Below, one piece after another: positions 35,841 to 43,668 of a stretch of 64,000 nucleotides of DNA. Under the pieces are notes generated by a model. The model worked only from the letters and a program-made list of their open reading frames with translations, did no database searches and was not told the origin of the DNA. The stretch comes from Lachnospiraceae bacterium. GTDB taxonomy: Bacteria > Bacillota_A > Clostridia > Lachnospirales > Lachnospiraceae. Location of the stretch: NCBI GenBank assembly GCA_017391465.1, contig JAFOYH010000036.1:6810-70809 (forward strand), read 5' to 3'. The stretch's first letter is position 1, and each line of letters starts with the position of its first letter. Position numbers and translations under genes: made by a program.

Positions 35841-36329
35841 CTATTCATTAATTATTTTCCAGGCATCTATTAACCTCTCTAATCGAAAGGCCGCATTTGC
35901 AGGGCTAGTCGAAGGTAATTTTATCGCAGAAATTCCCGTTCTTTTGCATGAATATCTGTCATATAATTTATAGGCTGTGGCCCCATTAGCGAAGATTTTT
36001 CGAATTTTTGATGTCTTTAATAGTTTCTCTAAATCATTCGGAACAACATCTTTTATACTACTGTCACTTGATCCGGTTATCGTACACGAAGCAATAACAT
36101 CCCATACAGCAATATGATGTTTAAGAAGCATCTGCTTTTTTTCTTCAATAGTCAAAGGCATCCTTTCATCCAGTATATTTGAAAGAACTTTCCAAAAACG
36201 ATTCTGAGGATGCCCATAAAAAAACTGAGTCTCTCTGGATTTTACAGATGGAAAACTGCCCAGAATCAGTATCTCTGAATCTTGATCATATACCGGTTCA
36301 ATGTTATGAAAGACAATCTCATTTTTCAT
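35841..36329 (-). CDS. DNA-deoxyinosine glycosylase (UDG superfamily)
   Basis: Uracil-DNA-glycosylase-fold protein related to hypoxanthine/deoxyinosine glycosylases (UDG family 6). The N-terminal LILGSFPSVKSR is the active-site loop, QFFYGHPQNRFWKVL follows, and the C-terminal LPSTSPANA replaces the HPSPLS-type loop. The start at 36329 is supported by AAAGGAGG; an upstream in-frame ATG would add a 27-residue tail without a ribosome binding site. It is 162 aa, divergent from the alarmone synthetase gene. It removes deaminated adenine (hypoxanthine) from DNA. Confidence 0.88.
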   Translation of the reverse strand: MKNEIVFHNIEPVYDQDSEILILGSFPSVKSRETQFFYGHPQNRFWKVLSNILDERMPLTIEEKKQMLLKHHIAVWDVIASCTITGSSDSSIKDVVPNDLEKLLKTSKIRKIFANGATAYKLYDRYSCKRTGISAIKLPSTSPANAAFRLERLIDAWKIINE

Positions 36330-36409
36330 AAATAACAACTCCTCCTTTTGCAATTCTAACATATTTTTGTTTAAAATTATAAACTTTTTGTAAAAATTGC
36401 ACATTAACA

Positions 36410-36438
36410 TTGAAGTTTTTAATACAAACTGGTAAACT
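36410..36438 (+). promoter_or_regulatory. Promoter of the alarmone synthetase gene
   Basis: TTGAAG (36410-36415) and TAAACT (36433-36438) with 17-base spacing and a TGG just upstream of the -10 (extended -10). Confidence 0.6.
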
Positions 36439-36475
36439 AATTTTATAGATAAAACATTTTTTTAGGAGAATTATA

Positions 36476-37153
36476 ATGGACGAAACAATTCATGGAAATA
36501 TAAACCCAACCATCTTTGAACATATCCCACGCATGGATCGACCAGAACTTATTTTAGCCAATGATCCACGCTTTAAACAGCTTCTTATGCTTTATGAGTG
36601 TGCCATCATGCAGGTCAACACCAAGCTTCAGGTTTTAAACAACGAATTTTCGCATGCATTTAAACGTAATCCAATCGAAAGCATTAAATCACGTATTAAA
36701 ACACCGGAAAGTATCTGGGAAAAACTGATGCGACGTAATCTTCCAATCGATGCATCTGCCATTGAACGTGATTTAACAGACATCGCAGGTATTCGTGTTA
36801 TCTGTCCTTTTCAGGATGATATTTACAATATCGCGGAATTGCTGATTAGTCAGGATGATGTCACTTTAGTCGAAAAAAAAGATTATATTAAAAATCCAAA
36901 ACCAAACGGTTATCGCAGCCTTCATCTTATTATTGCCATTCCAATTTATCTTGCAACAGGTAAAAAAATGATGAAAGTTGAAGTTCAGCTCCGAACCATT
37001 GCTATGGATTTCTGGGCAAGTCTGGATCACAAACTGCGTTATAAACAGAATATTGATAATGCAGATGAGATTGTCGAAGAACTTAAAGAGTGTGCGGATA
37101 TCATCGCGGGTGTTGACCTTAAAATGCAGGATATCCGTAAGAAAATTCATTAA
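36476..37153 (+). CDS. relQ: Small alarmone synthetase (RelQ/YjbM type)
   Basis: GTP pyrophosphokinase that makes (p)ppGpp or pGpp from GTP/GDP and ATP, without the hydrolase or regulatory domains of Rel. 225 aa. Synthetase motifs include SRIKTPESIWEKLMRR (ATP site), DLTDIAGIRVICPF, YIKNPKPNGYRSLHL and the VEVQLRTIAMDFWASLDH segment. The ribosome binding site is AGGAG seven bases before ATG. It is monocistronic with promoter and terminator. Distinguishing RelQ from RelP is uncertain; the YKQNI-type C-terminus and single-gene context favour RelQ. Confidence 0.92.
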   Translation: MDETIHGNINPTIFEHIPRMDRPELILANDPRFKQLLMLYECAIMQVNTKLQVLNNEFSHAFKRNPIESIKSRIKTPESIWEKLMRRNLPIDASAIERDLTDIAGIRVICPFQDDIYNIAELLISQDDVTLVEKKDYIKNPKPNGYRSLHLIIAIPIYLATGKKMMKVEVQLRTIAMDFWASLDHKLRYKQNIDNADEIVEELKECADIIAGVDLKMQDIRKKIH

Positions 37154-37165
37154 TAAAATAATTCA

Positions 37166-37197
37166 GGGGTATCGGTATTAAACCGATACCCCTTTTT
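37166..37197 (+). terminator. Terminator of relQ
   Basis: GGGGTATCGGT stem with its complement, a 5-base loop and a T run. Confidence 0.9.
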
Positions 37198-37214
37198 AAA
37201 TTCAATTTTTAAAA

Positions 37215-38138
37215 TTAATCTAAGAACGCATCAACAATAACAGATTCGGCTTCTTCTTCTGTCATTCCAAGTGTTCTAAGTTTAATTAACTGATCATTAT
37301 TAATACGACCAATGGCTGCTTCATGAATAATCGCCGCATCAATATGACGTGCATCAATTTCAGGAATAGAGCAAACTTTTGCATGGTCCATAATAATAGA
37401 GTCACATTGTACATGGGCATGACATGCAGTCTTACCAATGGCACGTGGATGGAATACCTGTACAGATTCTCCCTTTGCAACGGAACGGGATGCAATTTTT
37501 GCAGTGCTTCCCTCTCCATTCATGACAATAGCCATATTGGATGTTGCTGACTGTTTATCATGTGTCATCAAACGTTCAGTAACAAACAATTTTGCGCCTG
37601 CTTCGAGTGTAATGTCTGTTTCACGTTCACTGGAATCGACACCTTTGATCTGTGCTGTATCCAATGTAAACACAGAACCTTCACCCACATAAATCTTTGT
37701 CACCGGATTCAAAATCTTTTCACCGGTACCTTCACCCTGTCCGTAATGTTTTTCTTCATAACGCACATTACATCCTTTACCTACATGAAAGCTATGTATA
37801 CCGTCATGACGTGTGCTGTCACAACCGGAATTGTGCAAACCACATCCTGCGACAATCACGACATCCGCACCATCTTCAATATAAAAATCATTGTAAACGA
37901 TATCTGTCATACCAGATACAGTAACAACCACCGGAATCTGAATACGTTCTCCTTTGGCATGTCCATCAATGTAAACATCCATGCCATTTTTATCTTTTTT
38001 ACTTTTAATTTTTACATGTTCACTATCTCCATGACACAGAGGCTGTCCATTATATCGGAGATTAAAAGCTCCTTTTTGCTCAAAATCACCATTATTGATG
38101 ACCTTAAGAACATTTTGTGTAATCTGATCGATTTGCAT
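37215..38138 (-). CDS. SufB/SufD-family Fe-S scaffold protein (minimal, SmsB-like)
   Basis: 307-aa protein of the SufBD beta-helix family, shorter than canonical SufB (about 470 aa) and similar in size to the archaeal MJ0034-type protein. Key segments are GCGLHNSGCDSTRHDG, HYGQGEGTGEK, ACHAHVQCDSIIMD and the C-terminal HEAAIGRINNDQ, giving candidate cluster-ligand Cys and His. With the adjacent ATPase it forms a two-gene Fe-S assembly unit that lacks SufS, SufU and a second SufB/D. It follows sufC by 14 bases. Confidence 0.85.
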   Translation of the reverse strand: MQIDQITQNVLKVINNGDFEQKGAFNLRYNGQPLCHGDSEHVKIKSKKDKNGMDVYIDGHAKGERIQIPVVVTVSGMTDIVYNDFYIEDGADVVIVAGCGLHNSGCDSTRHDGIHSFHVGKGCNVRYEEKHYGQGEGTGEKILNPVTKIYVGEGSVFTLDTAQIKGVDSSERETDITLEAGAKLFVTERLMTHDKQSATSNMAIVMNGEGSTAKIASRSVAKGESVQVFHPRAIGKTACHAHVQCDSIIMDHAKVCSIPEIDARHIDAAIIHEAAIGRINNDQLIKLRTLGMTEEEAESVIVDAFLD

Positions 38139-38152
38139 GACATATCCTCCTG

Positions 38153-38881
38153 TTACTTCATGTATTTGCAGCTTGCTTCTGCTGCATCTTCACCGGCAAT
38201 CAATGCTGGCATAACTTCTTCTCTTGTACCAATCTTTTCAACTTTACCATCTTTAATGACCATGATGCGATCTGCCATCTGGATGATACGTTCCTGATGA
38301 GAAATAATGACAATACTCTCACTCTTTGTTGCATGAATTTCTTCAAAACGCTGAACAAGCATAGAGAAGCTCCAAAGGTCAATACCGGCTTCCGGCTCAT
38401 CAAAAATTGAAACTTTATGTGGTTTAGCAAATGCTGTTGCAATTTCAATACGTTTCATCTCACCGCCGGATAAACTGGAATCCACCTGGCGATCAATATA
38501 TTCCATGGCACAAAGACCCACATTACTTAACAGTTTACATGCTTCATCTAAAGATAAAGTTCTTCCGGAAGCAAGATTTAATAAACGATGTACAGTCATC
38601 CCTTTAAATCTTGGCGGTTGCTGAAAAGCAAAACCAAAACCGGCATTTGCTCGATGATCAATATCAAAATCCGTAATATCTTCACCATCAAGCAGAATTG
38701 TTCCTGCTGTCTGGTTCTTAATTCCCATGAGTAAAGATGCTGTTGTTGATTTGCCGCCACCATTTGGCCCAGTGATCACAAGCATCTCACCATCAGCCAC
38801 ATCAAAGCTGATATCATCTATAATTTTTAATGTTTCTCCATTCTCTACGACTTCATAAGAGAGATTCTTAACCTGAAGCAT
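38153..38881 (-). CDS. SufC-like Fe-S assembly ATPase
   Basis: ABC-type ATPase (242 aa) with Walker A GPNGGGKST, a Q loop in GFAFQQPPRFKG, the signature SLSGGEMKR, Walker B VSIFDEPEAGID (SufC-type EAGID) and HQERI switch. These details separate it from transport ATPases, and there is no permease nearby. It is the first gene of the pair and provides the ATPase activity that drives the SufBD-like partner. Confidence 0.88.
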   Translation of the reverse strand: MLQVKNLSYEVVENGETLKIIDDISFDVADGEMLVITGPNGGGKSTTASLLMGIKNQTAGTILLDGEDITDFDIDHRANAGFGFAFQQPPRFKGMTVHRLLNLASGRTLSLDEACKLLSNVGLCAMEYIDRQVDSSLSGGEMKRIEIATAFAKPHKVSIFDEPEAGIDLWSFSMLVQRFEEIHATKSESIVIISHQERIIQMADRIMVIKDGKVEKIGTREEVMPALIAGEDAAEASCKYMK

Positions 38882-38956
38882 TTGTTTCAGTCCTTTCCTT
38901 CGTACACTAATTATTTATTATAACAGCTTGAACTAATTTCTCAACTCTTTTTTTCA

Positions 38957-38985
38957 TTGTATCTAAACTAGAAATCAAGTATAAT
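38957..38985 (+). promoter_or_regulatory. Promoter of the DUF4317 gene
   Basis: TTGTAT (38957-38962) and TATAAT (38980-38985) with 17-base spacing, about 40 bases before the ATG. Confidence 0.7.
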
Positions 38986-39025
38986 AATAAAACATGACTT
39001 TAAACAAAAAGGTGGTTTTCCATAT

Positions 39026-40219
39026 ATGAACAAAAAAGAAATCAGCGAAATCAAAAAACAGTTTACACCGGCTCATTGTGCGATCACTCGAATCTGCGGA
39101 TGTTATGTCGATGGTGAAAAAGAGAAAAAAACAACCATGAAAGAAATGTTTCTCTCCCTTCCGGAAGAAGAAATGTTTAAATATTTTGATATTTTTAGAA
39201 AAACCCTTTCCGGTTCTTTAGGAAAGAATCTTGTGAATATGGAATTTCCAAAAGAAACCGAAGATTTTGGCGGAACTCAGGCTTTTCTCATGTCATTGAG
39301 GGAAAGCCAGTTAAATGATCCAAATCTTTTAAATGAATTCTATGATAAAGTTATTGAATCCTATGATTATGGCGAACACTATCTTATTCTTCTCATTCAT
39401 TCTGTCTATGATGTTCCGGGAAGAACAACTGACGGTCTTGAGATGGAAGATGCTTCGGATGAAATCTATGATCATATTTTATGCTCCATTTGTCCTGTTA
39501 AATTATCCAAACCCGGATTATCTTATCAGGTTGAAACAAACGAATTCCATGATCGTATTCGTGACTGGATTGTAGAAATGCCGGAAGTTGGATTTCTCTT
39601 TCCAGCTTTTAATGACCGTAGTACAGATATTCATAATATTTTATACTATACAAAAAATCCGGAAGAACTTCGTTCCAGCCTTGTCGATAATCTGTTGGGC
39701 TGTGTGCTTCCATTAACTGCCAAAAGTCAGAAAGAAACATTTCAGATGATGATCGAAGATACATTGGGAACCGATTGTGATTTTGAAGCTGTAAAAAATA
39801 TTCATGATACATTATATGAGATGATTGAAGAACAAAAAGAAGAACCAAATCCAGTCGTTCTCGACAAAACAGATTTAAAGAATCTTATGTTAGACAGTGG
39901 TGTTAAAGAAGATAAACTGGAGTCATTTGATACATACTGTGAATCTGTTATGTCTGATGCCCCTATGATGGCAACCAATATTGCAAACGTACGTAAATTC
40001 GAAATAAAAACACCAGACGTTACAGTTCAGGTCAATCCTGCCCGTTCTGATCTTGTTGAAACCAAACTCATCGATGGCAGACCTTGTCTTGTTATTGCTA
40101 TTAATGATGCAGTCCAGGTTAATGGTATTCCTGTCCGTGTTCCGTTAGCTGAAGCAAATACCGAGTATGATGACTCCATGGACATGGCTGCAGCAACCGA
40201 TGTTCCATTCGAAGAATAA
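39026..40219 (+). CDS. DUF4317 domain protein
   Basis: 397-aa soluble, acidic protein of unknown function. The MNKKEISEIKKQFTP opening with the CAITRICGCYVDGEKEK segment is the DUF4317 family pattern, frequent in Lachnospiraceae and relatives. No catalytic motif or membrane segment is visible; three cysteines cluster in the first 35 residues (HCAITRICGCY). Monocistronic, with its own promoter and terminator. Confidence 0.85.
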   Translation: MNKKEISEIKKQFTPAHCAITRICGCYVDGEKEKKTTMKEMFLSLPEEEMFKYFDIFRKTLSGSLGKNLVNMEFPKETEDFGGTQAFLMSLRESQLNDPNLLNEFYDKVIESYDYGEHYLILLIHSVYDVPGRTTDGLEMEDASDEIYDHILCSICPVKLSKPGLSYQVETNEFHDRIRDWIVEMPEVGFLFPAFNDRSTDIHNILYYTKNPEELRSSLVDNLLGCVLPLTAKSQKETFQMMIEDTLGTDCDFEAVKNIHDTLYEMIEEQKEEPNPVVLDKTDLKNLMLDSGVKEDKLESFDTYCESVMSDAPMMATNIANVRKFEIKTPDVTVQVNPARSDLVETKLIDGRPCLVIAINDAVQVNGIPVRVPLAEANTEYDDSMDMAAATDVPFEE

Positions 40220-40251
40220 AATACCAATGATATTCAACTTAATATAACATC

Positions 40252-40300
40252 AAAAGACCGATAAAAGAATGAATACTTATCTTCTATCGGTCTTATTTTT
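40252..40300. terminator. Bidirectional terminator between DUF4317 and ABC-F genes
   Basis: AAGACCGATA / TATCGGTCTT outer stem with a partly paired inner region and flanking A and T runs. Confidence 0.8.
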
Positions 40301-40314
40301 TATCTTATATTCCA

Positions 40315-41865
40315 TCAAATCTTTGTCGACCAGTCCTGACAGTTCCATACCTGTGTTACCACATCCATATAGAACTCTGGTTCATGGCAGATAATTAAAA
40401 TACTGCCTTTATATTCCTGAAGGGCACGTTTAAGCTCATCCTTAGCATCCACATCCAAATGGTTTGTAGGTTCATCCAGAAGTAAAATATTCGTTTCTTT
40501 ATTGATAATCTTGCAAAGACGCACTTTTGCCTGTTCACCACCGCTAAGTACACGAACCTGACTTTCGATGTGTTTGGTTGTAAGACCGCATTTTGCTAAA
40601 GCAGAACGCACTTCATACTGTGTATAGGATGGAAAATCCTTCCAAATTTCTTCAATACATGTCGTACGGTTGTCCTTTTCGCCTTCCTGCTCAAAGTAAC
40701 CGATGTACTGATAATCACCTCGTGTCACCTTACCGGAAAATGGTTCGATCAGTCCCAAAATACTTTTAAGAAGGGTTGTCTTACCAATACCATTGGCACC
40801 TACAAGGGCAATCTTTTCACCACGCTCCATGCGGATATTGAGTGGAACAGTCAATGGTTCATCATAACCTACAACAAGGTCTGTTGTTTCGAAGATGACC
40901 TTGCCGGAAGCACGGGCAGATTTAAAATTAAATTCCGGCTTTGGTTTTTCCTTGGCAAGCTCGATAATATCCATATTGTCCAGTTTCTTCTGACGGGACA
41001 TGGCCATATTACGTGTAGAAACACGGGCTTTGTTACGAGCAACGAAATCTTTTAACTGACTGATCTCCTGCTGCTGACGGTTATAAGCCGCTTCAAGCTG
41101 CGCTTTTTTCATCGCATAAACTTCCTGGAACTTATCATAATCACCCGGATAACGATCCAATGCCTGATTTTCCATATGATAAATTAAATTGATAACACTG
41201 TTTAAAAATGGAATATCATGAGAAATCAAAATAAAGGCATTCTCATATTCATTAAGATAACGTTTTAACCATTCAATATGATTTTCATCCAGATAGTTGG
41301 TCGGCTCATCCAAAAGCAGGATATCCGGTTTTTCAAGGAGCAGCTTTCCAAGAAGAATCTTTGTTCTCTGTCCACCGGATAATTCAGTAACATCGCGTTC
41401 TAAACCAATTTCATTCAAACCAAGGGCACGGGCAATTTCCTCAACTTTTGCATCAATCTGATAAAAATCATGCTGATCGAGAAGATCCTGAATCGTTCCT
41501 GTTTCTTCCATAAGTTTATCCATCTCTTCCGGAGTTGCGTCACCCATCTGATCATACATACGGTTCATATCTTCTTCCATGGCGAATAAAAACTGGAAAG
41601 CAGACTTTAACACATCACGAATGGTCATACCTTTTTCAAGAACAGCATGCTGATCCAAATACCCAACGCGTACGTTTTTCGCCCATTCAACCGTACCTTC
41701 ATCCGGCATCAATTTTCCTGTGATAATATTCATAAACGTCGATTTACCTTCACCATTGGCACCGATAAGTCCAATATGTTCGCCTTTTAAAAGACGGAAA
41801 GATACATTATTAAAAATAGCACGATCACCAAAACCATGACTCAAGTTTTTTACATTTAATATCAT
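40315..41865 (-). CDS. ABC-F family ATPase
   Basis: Tandem-ABC cytosolic ATPase without membrane segments, of the ribosome-associated ABC-F class. First domain: GANGEGKST and ELSGGQRTK, DEPTNYLD; second: GANGIGKTT, VLSGGEQAKV, DEPTNHLD; the linker (residues about 240-300) is the charged helical P-site tip. Length 516 aa with ATG at 41865 (GGGGAG upstream) rather than the start six codons earlier. Resembles the housekeeping YkpA-type subgroup rather than a known antibiotic-resistance ABC-F, but this is only by eye. Confidence 0.92.
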   Translation of the reverse strand: MILNVKNLSHGFGDRAIFNNVSFRLLKGEHIGLIGANGEGKSTFMNIITGKLMPDEGTVEWAKNVRVGYLDQHAVLEKGMTIRDVLKSAFQFLFAMEEDMNRMYDQMGDATPEEMDKLMEETGTIQDLLDQHDFYQIDAKVEEIARALGLNEIGLERDVTELSGGQRTKILLGKLLLEKPDILLLDEPTNYLDENHIEWLKRYLNEYENAFILISHDIPFLNSVINLIYHMENQALDRYPGDYDKFQEVYAMKKAQLEAAYNRQQQEISQLKDFVARNKARVSTRNMAMSRQKKLDNMDIIELAKEKPKPEFNFKSARASGKVIFETTDLVVGYDEPLTVPLNIRMERGEKIALVGANGIGKTTLLKSILGLIEPFSGKVTRGDYQYIGYFEQEGEKDNRTTCIEEIWKDFPSYTQYEVRSALAKCGLTTKHIESQVRVLSGGEQAKVRLCKIINKETNILLLDEPTNHLDVDAKDELKRALQEYKGSILIICHEPEFYMDVVTQVWNCQDWSTKI

Positions 41866-41932
41866 TATAAAACTCCCCTGCATAATATTTCATCATCAAA
41901 TACGGACTTATTATATCGGAAAGAATAGGGCT

Positions 41933-41960
41933 TTGCAAGTGACGAAATCGTTTGTATAAT
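41933..41960 (+). promoter_or_regulatory. Promoter of the ArsC-family gene
   Basis: TTGCAA (41933-41938) and TATAAT (41955-41960) with 16-base spacing. Confidence 0.65.
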
Positions 41961-41992
41961 AAATAAAAATAAGATAAGTGAGGTAATGAACT

Positions 41993-42340
41993 ATGAGTCG
42001 TTTATTTTTAGAATATCCAAAATGCTCTACATGTCGTAAAGCAAAAAAATATCTTGAAGAAAATGGTGTTGAATTTATCGACAGACATATCGTTGAAACA
42101 AATCCAACGGCTGAAGAATTAAAAGAATGGATTGCAAAAAGCGGTCTCCCTGTGAAAAAATTCTTCAACACAAGCGGAAAACTTTACAAAGAAATGGGAT
42201 TGAAAGATAAATTAGCTTCTATGTCTGATGAAGAACAGATTGAGCTTCTTGCTTCTAACGGCATGCTTGTTAAACGTCCACTCATCATCGAAGATGGTCG
42301 TGTCCTTGTTGGCTTTAAAGAGGCTGAATGGAAATTTTAA
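41993..42340 (+). CDS. ArsC/Spx-family thioredoxin-fold protein
   Basis: 115-aa protein with the ArsC-family N-terminus FLEYPKCSTCRKAKKYL (Cys11 and Cys14, a CxxC as in Spx) and C-terminal KRPLIIEDGRVLVGF with the arginine typical of the anion site. It is probably a thiol-redox or arsenate-reductase-like enzyme of the YffB/Spx branch; there are no arsenic-resistance genes nearby, so an arsenate role is not supported. It has a GAGGT ribosome binding site and its own promoter. Confidence 0.88.
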   Translation: MSRLFLEYPKCSTCRKAKKYLEENGVEFIDRHIVETNPTAEELKEWIAKSGLPVKKFFNTSGKLYKEMGLKDKLASMSDEEQIELLASNGMLVKRPLIIEDGRVLVGFKEAEWKF

Positions 42341-42348
42341 TTTAGTTC

Positions 42349-42387
42349 AAAAAGGGGCTGCAGCACTTTAATTAGTGCGACAGCCCC
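42349..42387 (-). terminator. Terminator overlapping the end of the downstream unknown gene
   Basis: On the minus strand GGGGCTG/CAGCCCC and GCACT/AGTGC stems separated by a small internal loop, then TTTTT. The last codons and the stop of the 108-aa gene lie inside the hairpin. Confidence 0.75.
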
Positions 42388-42698
42388 ATGTATTTATAAT
42401 AATACAATAAATCTTCCTCATTAAAATCTTCTGGATTATCTGAATCGTCACTGTCACAAAACAGCCAAATGAGTGCATTATCCAAAAACCATTCTTTCTT
42501 CTTTAGTGTGTTCACAATACGTCCGAACTTTGCATAATCGTTGACGTCACCATTATCATGGTAAATCATGGATTCTGTTCCGTCATACAATCTTGAAAAA
42601 TTCATCTGAGCAAAAGCACTGTGAATTGCCTTATACATACCGTCCAATCGATATATTTTTTCGTTCTTTATCTTATCTTCATTCAGGCGAATGATCAT
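42372..42698 (-). CDS. Small uncharacterised protein
   Basis: 108-aa acidic protein that I do not recognise. It has a hydrophobic/aromatic core (ALIWLFCDSDDSDNPEDF) and ends YYKYMGLSH. ATG at 42698 has AGGG upstream; an ATG nine codons earlier lacks a ribosome binding site. It is divergent from the RluA gene and ends inside its own terminator hairpin. No signal peptide or membrane helix. Confidence 0.65.
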   Translation of the reverse strand: MIIRLNEDKIKNEKIYRLDGMYKAIHSAFAQMNFSRLYDGTESMIYHDNGDVNDYAKFGRIVNTLKKKEWFLDNALIWLFCDSDDSDNPEDFNEEDLLYYYKYMGLSH

Positions 42699-42777
42699 TT
42701 TTAACCCTATGAAATAAAATGACATTTCTATATCTTATATGATATGATAACTTTTATAAGAACCACGGGAGGCTTTC

Positions 42778-43668
42778 ATGAATCGCACATTAACATACAC
42801 TATTACCTCAAACGAACATAAAACAAAAATCGAACACTTTTTACGAGATAAAGGCTATTCAAGGCATCTCCTTATTTCTCTTAAACAGGATACACATTCT
42901 GTTCTTGTCAATGGTCAGCCACGATACATGAACGAGCGTTTAGTCGATGGCGATGAACTTACAATCAATATCCGCGAAGATGAGGTATCGGAGAAAATTG
43001 AACCCGTAAATCTTCCGCTAAATATTCTCTATGAAGACGAGGATATCATCGTCATTAATAAACCCGCAGGCATGCCCATTCATCCCTCGATCAATAACTA
43101 TGGCAATACGTTAGCAAATGCTTTGGCTTATTATTATGAACGTCAAAATAAGCCTTTTATTTTTCGATGTACAAACCGATTGGACCGCGACACATCTGGT
43201 GTAACAATCATTGCTAAAAATCAATTAAGTTCCGGAATTTTATCAACTAAGGTTATGCATCATGAAGTGGATCGCGAATACCTTGCCATTATTCGAGGAA
43301 CAGATTTACCGGCTTCAGGTACAATCAATGCTCCAATCGGACGCAAACCCGATTCTATTATTGAACGTATGGTTGATTTTGAAGATGGTGAAGAAGCAAT
43401 TACACATTATAAAGTTTTAAAAAAAGAAAATGGGCACAGCCTCGTTTCTCTTAAATTGGAAACCGGCCGTACCCATCAGATACGTATTCATATGAAATAT
43501 TTAGGATATCCTCTCATTGGAGACTATCTTTATAATCCGGATATGGAGTTTATTACGCGACAAGCTCTGCATTCCTACCGAATGTCTTTCAATCATCCGA
43601 TTACGGGAGAATTCATGGAGTTTGTTGCTCCACTCCCAATAGACATGAATCAAATCATTTCTCTTTAG
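42778..43668 (+). CDS. RluA-family pseudouridine synthase
   Basis: rRNA/tRNA pseudouridine synthase of 296 aa. An N-terminal S4-like RNA-binding region (1-75) precedes the catalytic domain with NRLDRDTSG (catalytic Asp, about residue 139) and the C-terminal LETGRTHQIRIHMKYLGYPLIGD motif. The specific uridine target cannot be told from sequence alone. The stop codon overlaps the convergent activase stop (TTAG). Confidence 0.93.
   Translation: MNRTLTYTITSNEHKTKIEHFLRDKGYSRHLLISLKQDTHSVLVNGQPRYMNERLVDGDELTINIREDEVSEKIEPVNLPLNILYEDEDIIVINKPAGMPIHPSINNYGNTLANALAYYYERQNKPFIFRCTNRLDRDTSGVTIIAKNQLSSGILSTKVMHHEVDREYLAIIRGTDLPASGTINAPIGRKPDSIIERMVDFEDGEEAITHYKVLKKENGHSLVSLKLETGRTHQIRIHMKYLGYPLIGDYLYNPDMEFITRQALHSYRMSFNHPITGEFMEFVAPLPIDMNQIISL

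Noticed and set aside
37560..38297. 245-codon open frame antisense to the SufBD-like and SufC-like genes
   Set aside because: Low-complexity, Cys/His/Thr-rich translation, no ribosome binding site, and both opposite frames are clear conserved genes.
41993..42340. Arsenic-resistance role for the ArsC-like gene
   Set aside because: No arsR, arsB or acr3 nearby and the CxxC pattern fits the broader Spx/YffB branch.
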